Source: Gymnopilus junonius
Lineage: Eukaryota; Basidiomycota; Agaricomycetes; Agaricales; Galerinaceae
Direction: 5' to 3'
NCBI GenBank assembly: GCA_015501075.1
Contig: JADNYJ010000041.1
Location: 124,001 to 188,000 of the forward strand
Length of the DNA stretch: 64,000 nucleotides
This document shows, piece after piece, positions 47,901-58,493 of the stretch. Position 1 is the stretch's first letter. Each line of letters begins with the position of its first letter. Below the pieces are notes generated by a model. It was not told where the DNA came from. It was given only the letters and a program-made list of their open reading frames with translations, and made no database searches. The position numbers and the translations under genes are program-made.

Positions 47901-49254
47901 TTAGATTTTATTGATATAGGGCCTTGTGTTCACAGATACCTTTTCTTATGACACCCACAAATGTTTGAACTCCCGCAGAATAAATTGACATTCTGAGAGA
48001 GGATACCAGAAAGTTGCAAATTTCAGGACTACTAAGAAAGCCAGTAATATAGTTAAGAAAATCACCCAAGATACTACTCCTTCACCTGATCATAGAATAC
48101 TTTAAATGATAAAAAACCGTTCATAGAATAAGAAGATTTTCGGCTCACAATGTAACAACTTTGCCCTAAATATGGCCATAATAAGGCAAAACTGCCTATT
48201 TTAGCCATCTTCATCGCTGAATATCTCTTGAATGACAAAAGCCCTGCCTTTGATCTCACTTGAATGTTATTAGAGTAGGAAATATCTATCCACTGACCCA
48301 TTTTCAGCCATATTCCATAAAATTCAGTTGATGGCAGGTAATATTTTTTGCACTATTTCCCTTGTACCTATGCAGTATCTGAATATTTTAGTTCTTTCAA
48401 TTTGTGGAACTGATCTATATCAATGTAGTTCTTAAATATATTTTTACTCCAAATGTTTTACCATACCAGTATTGCGCAACAGGTACCCACAATACTTTTT
48501 GCCGTCACTTTATAAGCAAGATAATTGGTCAAGTCTATTACCTCTTGCAGAGTTTGCTTACAACAACACTCCTAGTGCTACTACTGGCATTTCACCATTC
48601 TTCACTAATAAAGGTTACCACCCTAACATGGCTATCCACCCTGAACATGACCTTGCCTCTGCTCATGCTCATGATTTTGTTGTTGATCTAGATGAATTAC
48701 ACAAAGAACTCAAGAACTCTATTGCTGAATCACAAAAGTGTTATCAAGTCTCTGCTGACCTCTGACATACTCCACCCCCTGACTTCCAAGTCAGACAGCA
48801 AGCATTCATCAAAGCAAAGTTCTTCCACACCACACCTCCCTCCAAGAAACTCTCCAAAAAATATTATGGTCCTTTTGATATCATCGCCAAAGCTGGCACA
48901 CACTCTTTCACTTTATGACTTCCTGACTCCATGCATGGTGTTCACCCCATTTACCATGTTTCTATGCTGGAACCATTTACTCCAAATGATATTCCAAATC
49001 GGACTCAATCTCTGCCTCCGCCTGTTGAAGTCAAAGGCAAAATCGAATATGAAATCACTGAAGTCCTCGACTCCAAGCTTGATCAATGATGCAAGTGCAA
49101 GCTATTGTACTTGGTTTGCTGGTTAGGTTATGAAGGCACCAATGAAGAACAATCCTGGCTCCCAGCAACTGAACTCAAACATGCACCTGACCTCATCTCC
49201 GACTTTCACTCCGCTTACCCTGACAAACCTAGACCTCTTTCATCTCTCACTTAG
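45000..49254 (+). pseudogene. Chromovirus pol: protease-RT-RNase H-integrase-chromodomain
   Basis: Protease motif LIDSGSSHCFVDTH lies near 45040. RT runs about 45600-46430, with IRPSTSPHGTPILFIHKKDG then FRGLNKIMKKD, and [14 protein letters not shown] near 46170-46205. RNase H shows [13 protein letters not shown] (about 46610) and ITDHKNLAYF (about 46820). Integrase carries MDFIEILL, IVDQLTKQAIF and HPEGNGQTECTNQTLEQYL, where it is split by a 669-bp insertion, then resumes [20 protein letters not shown] at 48514. The C terminus is a chromodomain (VCWLGYEGTNEEQSWLP, about 49110-49170). Arginine positions repeatedly read TGA, for example near 45871, 45919, 46777, 46870, 46965, 47287 and 47437. 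Confidence 0.85.
47842..48510. mobile_element. 669-bp TA-flanked MITE in the integrase
   Basis: Inverted ends read AAGTGCCAGCAAATAATATT on the left and, reverse-complemented, AAGTGACGGCAAAAAGTATT on the right, continuing to TG(C/T)GGGT-like matches for about 28 bp. TA flanks both sides (47840-47841, 48511-48512). Removing the insert and one TA restores HCNYKQDNW in the integrase frame, which shows the original site exactly. No ORF. TA duplication points to the Tc1/mariner group. Confidence 0.82.
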
Positions 49255-49335
49255 CTTATGATTCACCAAAAAACGTCATTAACAAGAAAAAACAAGTATA
49301 TAGAAAAAAGAAAAAAAACTCTACAAAATTACTAT

Positions 49336-50445
49336 CTATTGATGAGCGCACTTTGCTGGCGCCTCGTACATCCTCATTCCTTCTAATCCTCTGTCATCCT
49401 CATCCTCATCCTCGTCCTTGTCCTCCTCTGAATCCTCCTCTGAATCCGACTCCGAATCCAATGACTCATTCCTTTTCCTCTTCAACACCCTAACCTCTCC
49501 CTCACTCTCACTCCTCATTTCTGCATCCAACCTCTCTTTCTCCTGTTCACCCATCACCACTCTGACTACCTCCTTCTCTGACTCCTCTGACTCCTCTGAC
49601 TCATCCACCTCAACCTTCTTCCCTGCATCTAAGGCCACCATGACCCTCTCGTACCTCTCGTTCAAATACTCCACCTCCGCGTCGATCCCCTCCTGGTCTG
49701 ACGGTACGTACTCCGATGCACTCAGCTCCGATGGTGCATATGGGGGATCTTGAATCCAGGACATGTCTTCCAACAAGTCCCGGATCTCCCTCAGGTATTG
49801 AGCACATTGCTCGATACCTGGCCCTTTCTGCGCCTCTGCTGTCATCTTGGGCTTGGACTTTGCCACCCCTGTTGCCTTGGCTGGTCGTACCTCTGACTCC
49901 GCCCAACCCTCTGACCTCGCAGCTCCTCTGCCGATCTTGCAACCCTTGCGCTGCACTTGGCAGTGCTTGCACGATGCTGCCTTGCTGGTACCCTCCCTAA
50001 AAACAAATCACAAGTCAAAAATTAAATCATAACAAAGAAAAATTAAAAATGGGACTTACCTTGGCCATAGGCACTTCACCCCCACCTGCATGCACTGAAT
50101 GCAGATGACTCCAACCACCGCCTCATATACTCTGGCTGACTCCCATGTTGCGACCACCTTCTGCTGTGTTGCCTTTGGCTGCGCCTTCTTCTTTCCCTTC
50201 ACAGTTTTACTCTGCTCTGCCTCTGCTGCCTTCTCTGCCTCCACTGCCTCCTCCACCTCGGCTGCCTTCCATGCTTCCTCTGCTGCCTGTTCTGCCTCTG
50301 CATGCTCTTCTGCCTCCCGTTGCCTCTGCTCCATCCATTCTCACTTCCGATGAAGCTCTTCCCTCTGGAGTGCGAGTTTCTGCTCCTGCACTTCGAGGTC
50401 TTCAAGGTCTTCAAAATCCTCTGAGTTGGAATCGGTGTGTGACAT
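49336..50445 (-). CDS. Antisense gene in the chromovirus with a Zn2Cys6-like cysteine pattern
   Basis: Exons 50445-50060 and 49996-49336 join in phase to 349 codons, with one TGA at 50343-50341 where CGA is likely. The start is the acidic MSHTDSNSEDFEDLEDLE, then a Glu/Ala/Lys-rich probable coiled coil. Cysteines follow as CIQCMQVGVKC, 12 residues, then CKHCQVQRKGC, that is C-X2-C-X6-C-X12-C-X2-C-X6-C across the splice junction (about 50100-49930). This matches the spacing of fungal binuclear zinc clusters, though it sits mid-protein and not near the N terminus. The C terminus is Glu/Asp/Ser-rich with KRKRNESLDSESDS. The intron is conventional. No function is assigned. Confidence 0.6.
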
Positions 50446-50560
50446 ATCAATGGGGGAGGTAGAATGACAATATTGAAGAGAGGACTGAATGAAAATTTCA
50501 AACACCCAAAACCAACCAGCATGTGACCATTCCCATGCACAGGCCTCAAGGTTTGGCCTA

Positions 50561-50570
50561 AGGGGGAAAT
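50561..50570 (+). other. Polypurine tract of the chromovirus
   Basis: AGGGGGAAAT directly precedes the 3' LTR start at 50573, as expected for the plus-strand primer. Confidence 0.7.
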
Positions 50571-50572
50571 AC

Positions 50573-51047
50573 TGTTATATATGCACCTCTGACCAACTCT
50601 GATCTCTGACTATATGAACTCTGACCTCATGATCCCCTCGAAGTACTACAAGTCCCGGAACACATAGACACTTAGATTACACGTAGCTAGGCAACTCTGA
50701 GTAGCACAGAATAACTTACATGTCTGCCTGCTCACTAGTACACATATGGTCTCCGCTTAGTTTCCTCCATAGTATAAAAACCTTAGAACTATTATTAGGT
50801 ACCTCAGTTCATATATTGTTCATTAATCAATCCATGCTCTCGACTCCACTCTCTCATTCCGATCTGACTCTGAAATTCGAGACAACATCCAGACAACAGA
50901 GTGCAACACACACGTTGAAGCTGAAGTCTCAACCCTACGTCTACATACATTATGCTAAGACCAACTCTGACACCGACATACTCCGACGTAGCTCCAATGT
51001 GGATCTCCTCTGCCTACTCTGCCCTTCCCTTCATCAAGAACTTAACA
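50573..51047 (+). repeat. 3' LTR of chromovirus
   Basis: 475 bp, TGTTATATATGC to CTTAACA, paired with 42066-42549. Confidence 0.92.
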
Positions 51048-54000
51048 GATCCTTAAAGTGAAATTGTTCATATTCTTCTTGCCAGTCTTTCTTCCCAAGC
51101 AATAACTGATCTGGCCCAAAAGGTTTAAAGTGTGCAAGAATGAACAAAGGCCAACTTGAATAAGACTCTCATGGAATTGACATTCCTTGAACATGGGGAA
51201 CAAGTTATGAATTCATATCACCTGAATTTTCATTGGTATGTTCAACAATTAAGTGTGAACCTGAAAGATGGTGTTCACTCTTTAAAGGATGTCATCTAAG
51301 TACACCAAGACATGTGTCAGAAGTATTCTTGTTATTTTCACTTCTATTCTTATGTTCTAAATGAGTGCATCGACAAAAATCAAAGAAACACATATCTTTT
51401 AGAGAATCTGCCCTAAGCCAGTAGTTTGAAACTTGATTACTTTCAATCAATTTTCCACTTTCATCCAATTGGATTTTTAATTTAGGAAATTCCATCTCTG
51501 AATCTGCTTCAGAACCTAATTCCATATTTTCAGGACACAGTGAAATATTATGATGCTGACATATAAAAGCAAGCAATAAGGCTGACATCATAGGAGTTGT
51601 CTGATGGGAAGAAATACTATCATCAGAACCATTTAAATATCGAACAGCTTGTTGGGCATGAATCTGTTGTTGTCAAGTGAATTGAGATAAGCATTTATGA
51701 AGCAAAGTTTTAGCTGCTTCTTTTGTAGAGCTTTCAGGTATCTCTGGTACTGCAGCTACAGCCCTTGACAATAAAGTCAAATATTGATAAGTGTTGAAAT
51801 CCATTTTTGTGATATACTCAGTGATGTAAAACATTGCAGCCTTGGCACTTTTGCCAGACAAGATACATTTCAAGTCATGGTTATGGTGACAAAAGACAAG
51901 AATATAAGAATTGAAATAGTTGACAGTTGCATCACAGCACATCAAGACTACTGAATTTGTTTCAGGATCCCAATAAGAAGCTTCAACAACTTCATGAGGA
52001 AACAAGAATCTGCATCGATCATCATTGCCAAATTTGTGACAGACAGGATGACACACATGGCATTGAAGAACCTCTCCACACATTTTGATTTCTGTTATGA
52101 AAACTTCATCCTACTCTTTCAGGACATCCAATGGATCATTAGATGATTCAGGAGGAACTGGTGGATGCTCAATTTGAGGCTCATAAGAGGATGCAATTTC
52201 AACCTCAACTTCAGGTAAATGATGATGGATAACATTTTCAAAAAACTCAAAAAATTTGTTTGGAAATTCAGGATTCTCCTTTAATTTTTGATGCAGCTCA
52301 GAGGGATTCAAAGATCCTAAAAGCCATAACAAAAAATGTACATGATAATTACCATGTTCAGTAAGTTTACTAATTCCATAAAATGCTCTTAATTTTCCAA
52401 ACAGTCCACCTTCTTCTGTGGATTTTTTTTGATCATAGTCCCATCCCAATAAAAACTCAAATAATGCATAGATAGAGAATTCAAAAAATTCAACAGCTGC
52501 TACAGGATCTTCAGCTAAATGGAAAGCTCTCTCTTTGGCATTGACCATGTTAGGATATTGCACATTTAAATCTATAGTTAAATCACCATAAATCACTTGA
52601 AAAAGAGGGCTATGAGCAGGACAGGGATTTATAGTAAAATACAGAGGTGGCAAACCAAAATAACTGAAGTAACTTCGTATATTGTTTCAGTGAGAAATCT
52701 TGGATGCTTGAGAGCCAGGAATATGAGATGCAATTAGATTGGTCTGCTTTAGTAAACTAAAGGCTGCTTTTTGTTCTGATGAAAGATTTAGACAATTTTT
52801 TTCATCTTCAATAGTTTTAGCAAGATCCATTAGGAGATGAGGAGAAACAAGACTCAATGACTTGGCTACTGAATCAAATCTAGAGACCTTGATTGTCAAT
52901 GATGTATGCAAATGTGCAAGTCTACATTGCCAAATATTAAAGGTGACAAAGATATAAGAATAGTGATAGTGAAAGCCTTTGTCAGGAATTTTAAAATATA
53001 ATTGAGCTTGTTTCTGAAAGCTAACTTTAGTGGTTCAAGAATTATCATCAAATCCCCCAATTCCATAAGGGAATAAAGTAGGGAACATACCAGGGATCAG
53101 ATTTGGATTATTATATTCAGATACAGCTGGAGCAGCATGATGAATTGCAAGATCTGGTAACAAACTATCTGCTTTAATGTCTTTGACAAGGTTTCTCAGT
53201 GCTGTGCCTGTAAAACTATGACCTGCAATCTTATCAGATTCTGGATCAGCCACACCCATCTTCTCAATCATTATGGTGCTCTCATCCATTTCAATTAAAT
53301 GAGAATTTTTAGAGTGAAAAACTAAGGCAGGATGATTTTCAATACCAGCAGTTTCTTCATCAAATATCTGATCTATGTTATCTAGATGACTCTCTATAAT
53401 ACATTTCTAAACCTGGCAGAATAGCATCTTCAGGATAAAGATTTATAGTATCCCAATTAAAATTCATTGACATATAAAGCTTATTATGTGTTTTCAACCA
53501 TAACAAAAAATCCCAAATTTTCTGCTTTCAAACATGAAACATATTTTTCAAAGTTTCAAGCTTCAATTTTCCTGCTCCTACAAAGACAACTGATAACATA
53601 CCATTGACATCAGTAGGTGTCCATGGCAAAATACTAGCAGTAGAGATTATATTCATATCATGTGCACATGTATTACCATGTAAAATACAAGGCTGACTAG
53701 AATCTGATGAGCCATATAATCAAGTTATATGAGCTGTATTATGGTAAATTGCACAGATCATTTCCTCTACCCAAGTGAGATCATGAAATTGAGCAGGTAA
53801 TGAACCCTGATATAAATTATTGGCCAATGCAAATTTAGGAATCTGATCTTTTTTAAGTGCAGAAACACATTCTAGACAGATATTGACTTGCATGTTTGAA
53901 TGTTCATCACAGCAAATACCCCCTTTATGCAATATCAATCCATCAATTTTGGAATTACCAAATAGAAATTCAGGTGAGCACTGAGAAACAATACATTGTT

Positions 54001-55495
54001 GAATAATAAACTCATTTTTAACCTGCAACAATTCCAAATTCAAAAAATTAAGATCAGACTGATCAACATTGATAGCAGTTAAGTCCTTTGAAAAGCAAGA
54101 GCATACTGTGCATTCCTTAGGAACTTTATAGATTGTTCCTTCTCGATACCTACTCAAGCATTTAAGAACAACATCCTTTGATGGTAATTTAGGCCACTCA
54201 GTAGTATCTTCAAGAACAGAAAATTTTTTCTTGATTCAGTCCTGTAAATGTCTCTCATGCACCTTCTTAGCAGAATCACTTTGAAAAGGATGTGCAATGG
54301 CACTGATGACTTCTATACCATATTCAAACTCAACAATCTTAGCTATCAGACAACCATCCCTGATTTGAAATGTACAGAAAGATGGAACATAGGATAGAAT
54401 AATGTCATAGAGTTTCTGTGGGCTTTGGCAACAAAGAAAAGACACATGGCATTGCAAGTGAAATATTAAACTGTTGGCAGTTTTCCTTCATGAACCAGAG
54501 TTGATAGAAAGAACCTTTGAGGCTGAAAGATGCTTAATAGAATTCAAGAGATCACCACCTCTGAAACTTTTTTCGATACATTCAACAAGCTCATCAAGAG
54601 GGACAGTCACCCATAATAATTCCTTAGGTATATCATCCAAATGAATGTTTGGAGTATCATGCAACAGGAAGGGCAGATGTAAAAACAGACACCCAACAGT
54701 AGATCCATATAGTTCGAGCAATTTATCCTGAATATACCTTAAAGGAGACTGAACCAATGGCTTCAAAAGAGAAAGATTCCAAATAGAACAAAAAAGGCCA
54801 TCCCGATAATTGTGAAAGTCATTCAGCAAGTTCACAATGTAACTTTCTTTTTGGTGAAGACAGCATGCCCCATCTAATCACTTTGTCACCCTAGCATTCA
54901 CTTCAAAAAGTTCAGAAGCCTTCAACATATGCAGCCAAGAGTGATACACTTCGTCTGCAAGAAGTAACCATGAGGGAATTTCCATCGAAATCCAAGAGTA
55001 GTCCACACAGGTCACAGAAAGACATTGTATGATACTGCATCAACTGAAAGCAGGATGTTCAATGTCAGATAATAAAACACGAACAAAGCTTCGAGCAGTC
55101 GAAATCTCAATGACCCCACATCGTTCAGAAACTGACAGAGAGAAAGCACCTAAGCACATAGAACAGGCATCACAATGTTGACAGTGATCTTCCAAGTCCA
55201 ATTGAAACCACGAAAGGAAAGACACTGCGTTAGAAAACACATGATCATATAGAGAGGGATAATAAAATGCATCATAAAATAAAGGATATGAGGAGGCTTC
55301 ATGAGCATCATCAAAAGGGGGGCAATCCACCCAATCAACAACGCGAGCACAATGAGATGGCTGTTTGTTGAGAAACATAGAGGCAACTAGAAGAGGGCTT
55401 GAGAACAGGACAACAAGAAAACAGCACCATATGCACCTTAAAGACACCAAAACCAAGCTGAAACTTAATTCCTCGTACTCGAAATCGGTCCACAC
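51048..55495 (-). pseudogene. Helitron Rep/helicase, N-terminal part
   Basis: Reading from 55495 (no confident ATG upstream), one frame runs to about 53405. After a single-base shift another continues to the insertion at 51047. Features in order: a Cys-rich segment (HCQHCDACSMC, about 55180), a DUF6570-like region with CLECVSALKKDQIPK and HDLTWVEEMI (about 53900-53750), NNPNLIPGMFPTLFPYGIGG (about 53110), the HUH-type Rep motif HGNYHVHFLLWL (about 52360-52325) and candidate Rep tyrosines in YITEYITKMD (about 51829-51800). Downstream comes VPHVQGMSIP and FKPFGPDQLL, and the reading stops at YEQFHFKD at the LTR. Internal stops are mainly TGA at arginine positions (for example near 55040, 54877, 54494, 54237, 53720, 53529, 53036, 52689, 51676), with a TAG near 52110 and a TAA near 51210. 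Confidence 0.82.
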
Positions 55496-55863
55496 AAAAA
55501 CAGAGGGTGTCTAGAGCCGCCGCGAGGAGAGATACAGAGTTAGGACTAGGAAGAAAGCGGTGGAACGCAAAGGACGGCAACGTTGCGGAGTTGAAGACCG
55601 TGAGAGAAAGCAATGCAGAGCAACACGAGAAACAAAGCTCGGGGGAAAGTCGGAATGCAAGAAATGATAAGGAAAGACGAGAAGATCACGAGAAGGTCAC
55701 GAGTGATCACGAGAATAGCGTAAACGTAAACAAGTGGAGTGTCTCAGCAACGAATTTTGGCGGACGCCTGCGACGTTTGTGAACGACAAACCCTCCCTGT
55801 CCTTCGGCCAGAGTCGGGAACTATGCATATTTTATCCTATGGCTCGCTCAAAGGTCTATATAT
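55496..55863. other. Boundary region between Helitron and host DNA
   Basis: CpG frequency rises sharply after about 55500, in contrast to 34-55 kb. A plus-strand frame at 55507-55782 is antisense to Helitron upstream sequence and has low-complexity Arg/Glu/Asn content, so I do not call it. The Helitron 5' TC end must lie here or just upstream of the ORF but cannot be fixed by eye. Confidence 0.35.
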
Positions 55864-56108
55864 TCGACAAAGCCACGCATCAATTACAGTGATCCTGCAG
55901 TCAAGAAACGTATAAAAGAAGCATGCGAAGCAGTACATAACGGTGAATTGGATCTGGCAGCAGCAGCAAGAAAATACGACTTAAACTACGGAACTCTACG
56001 CAACAGATTTCTTCAACTCAGCAAGCCAGTAAAAGAGGCACATGGCGACGAGCAATTGTTGACACCGGAGCAGGAGGAGGTTTTGGTTAACTGGATTAAA
56101 TTTCTCAG
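55864..56108 (+). pseudogene. Fragment of a pogo/CENP-B-like transposase DNA-binding domain
   Basis: The frame reads a psq-type helix-turn-helix (AAAARKYDLNYGTLRNRF, about 55960-56013) and then LLTPEQEEVLVNWIKFL (about 56056-56108), the usual N terminus of pogo/Fot1-type transposases. Similarity ends abruptly after 56108, and the upstream ATG at 55839 is in another frame. The DDE domain is missing, so it is a relic. Confidence 0.72.
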
Positions 56109-56314
56109 GGCCCTAACCTCGCTGTTTTGGCCAGGTAGGGCAACGGGCCGAACGAGTTGGCCATGGTGGTTTGTGTTTAGCATTTGAACGATAAGAGGAA
56201 GATATAAATTATGTAGCAACAAAAAAAAAGTAAGCCCATAACATTACACTCCTTTTCAACTATTGCTCCAGGCAGAGACCGATATAGGGTCTAAAAAAAT
56301 ACCTGCTATTTGTA

Positions 56315-57620
56315 TTAGGCAATGCGAATCATACCTTCCTCCTTCGATTCCAAGTCTTTGGGATCCAACGAGTGGCCGCTGCCATTTCCCATCATGCCTT
56401 CCGTACCCATCCTCGTGGCTGATTGTGATGCCAAAGTGTGCGTGTGGAACTGCATTCCTGACATATTGGCCGTTGATGAATTCACGACGTCGCGTTCAGG
56501 TCCAATCACTATCCGAGCAACCATAATAGTCGGTGCGATACCCTAATCGACAATAAGAAACAGCACACCCCCCAGCTAAAAGTAAGAGAAACTTACCGCA
56601 GTGAAAGCCCAGAGGTTAATGACATACTCCTGGTTGGCGTACAATACGGCAGTGTGCATTGTCAATGAGTCGTTAACGATGGTTGCAAGAGTGACGGAGA
56701 TCGCAGCTGCGAGGCTGACAAGACAATATGCGGCCGCTGATTGCAGGAGGATTTCAAGAACATGTTTAATCAGCGCTCTTGTTCCACGAGAAACTTCCTC
56801 TTTGGCCAGGGCATTGACCCGATATGCGATAAGGACCGTGGACACCAATGTCGTCAAAAAAGTTACGAAAATCGCACTGCCGAGGAGGTTATGTGCAGCA
56901 TGTGTTTGAATGAAGTCCGCTCTGGATAGAACACCTATGATGGAGAGATCTAGCACTATTGGGAAATCAATAACCGGTGAGCGAGATGAGAAAAATTATA
57001 CAGCGTACCAATCTCGCAGAAGAGGAAGAAACTGGGAATCAATATGATACGAATTGAGCGGTTCCAAATGAAGTAGCAGCGCCATATCTGTATGTCAATG
57101 ATCTGTAAGTAAAGCCTTCAAAAGCCCCTTATATTAAGGAAAATTCACCATGAGCGCATCAGCGACAGCCGCCATCACAAAGAGCGTGACCTCATACACG
57201 AAGCTCCCCCTTGGCCCGTGTGTAGCAAAAGTCTCAAGAAAGGTTGAAAGTCTAGTCTCTCCATGATTGATCAGCGCGACCTTGACAAACGCCCATTCAA
57301 TACTGATTTGAACCAAATATGCGATATATGATAAGGAAATGCCGCCAATCACAAGCCAGTTCCTGGCCGATTTCTTCCTTGCTGTTGGTGATGTGCCGTT
57401 ATCACTTAGTTGTATTGCTCGAAACTAAAATGAACTCACTGTACATATATAACGTATAAAAGTATACTGCTGAATATGCGCCTAAGGTACACCATCGTCA
57501 GAAGATGGACAGCCCCAGGGGGGAGATACACATACCGAATAGCAAGTTGCCCAGTAGCTGGCCATTGAGACTTGCATTGATAATCGCTTCTTCGACTGGG
57601 TCTAAGGAAGGACTGGACAT
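56315..57620 (-). CDS. DUF6534-like seven-transmembrane protein
   Basis: Exons on the minus strand: 57620-57536, 57481-57440, 57381-57149, 57087-57009, 56955-56597 and 56542-56315, total 1026 nt, 341 residues, with no break. The start MSSPSLDPVEEAIINASLNG precedes a first membrane helix (LLGNLLFGAYSAVYFYTLYMY) across two introns. About six further hydrophobic segments follow (for example WLVIGGISLSYIAYLVQIS, LFVMAAVADALM, ILIPSFFLFCEIV, AIFVTFLTTLVSTVLIAY, AAAYCLVSLAAAISVTLATI). The tail is hydrophilic, Met/Ser/Gly-rich, about 60 residues. Architecture and length fit the fungal DUF6534 plasma-membrane family common in Agaricomycetes, whose function is unknown. All junctions are GT-AG. Confidence 0.83.
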
Positions 57621-58493
57621 GGCGGAGACGTGCGAACCTGGGATTTTTGGCACAATATCTTATAAAGCGGCGATCCCATTCTCTTTTACCCAGTGAAGGC
57701 GGTTAGGTGATGATCTGTCACTGTCTTTTTATTATTATCCTGCACCTGGAGCAGATGGGGCCCTGAAAGGAGGTTAAGACGCCTCAAAGTCTGAGAGAAG
57801 CTATTCATAATCCTAAAATAAATAGTATCAATTTTACCTATCAACTTCTTGTATGTACAGTCTTCCGGGTTACATGGAGTTGGAGGGGTGTCACTTTAAT
57901 TGGCTCCATATCTTAGAGAATGCGGCACTCATTTAGGCATAAAAGGTCAGCCGATCCTAGGCTTTGCCTCTGAATCAAAAGATGCATATGGCCAGCTAGG
58001 ACCGCGGCGTTTCCCTCCATCTTCGTGAGAGGCCGTGCTCAGCGGCAGTGCTCCATGATAGTAGTTGACATGGTTCCTCAGCTTTCAGCACTTCAGCTTC
58101 GATCTTCAGCGTGGCGATTCAATTGATAGCGAGCTGACGAACAATCGCCATCTTCATTTGATAGAAAGTAGGGATGCCTGCCATCAGTCGAACGAATGAA
58201 TTTGTGGTGTAACCATTTATCAGTAAGTAAGTAGCGATGGGATTTCGAAATAGCTAGATCACGGCAAAACGCTAGGATCTCCTGATGATGATGCCCTCAA
58301 AAATACCCTATCTCTTCCAATGTGATATCGATCTCCACCTGTTATACTAGACTCGTAGGAATTTCAGCTCTTGTTTGGCCATTTCAGAAGCAGTGCACTA
58401 CCAGCCTTCTTGCACAGTGAAGCATTGAAAATTTAAAATAACAAGAGTTAAATAGTTATATATATTTGACATCATACAATCCGACAGGACGTA
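57621..58493. other. Intergenic region
   Basis: Promoter side of the membrane-protein gene and 3' side of the FAD oxidase gene. No ORF, repeat or RNA gene recognised. Confidence 0.5.

Larger units (their letters stand above)
42066..51047 (+). mobile_element. Ty3 chromovirus (element 3) inserted in the Helitron helicase
   Basis: Complete LTR retrotransposon frame: LTRs 42066-42549 and 50573-51047, gag, protease, RT, RNase H, integrase, chromodomain, polypurine tract (about 50561-50570), plus an antisense gene between pol and the 3' LTR. It carries two nested insertions (43105-44087 and 47842-48510). The flanking 5-bp words CTTAT and GATCC differ, so no target duplication is seen. Confidence 0.88.

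Noticed and set aside
49418..50462. Plus-strand Ser- and Pro-rich ORFs between pol and the 3' LTR
   Set aside because: They are shadows of the acidic and coiled-coil stretches of the antisense gene; only the antisense reading gives a spliced frame with ordered cysteines.
25559..55495. Alternative genetic code with TGA read as arginine
   Set aside because: Host genes at 56-64 kb end in ordinary TGA or TAA stops at family-typical C termini and contain no internal TGA, and the same elements also carry frameshifts. Directed mutation of CGA is the simpler account.
55507..55782. 91-codon plus-strand ORF rich in Arg, Glu and Asn
   Set aside because: Low complexity, no motif, and lies across the Helitron 5' region on the opposite strand.
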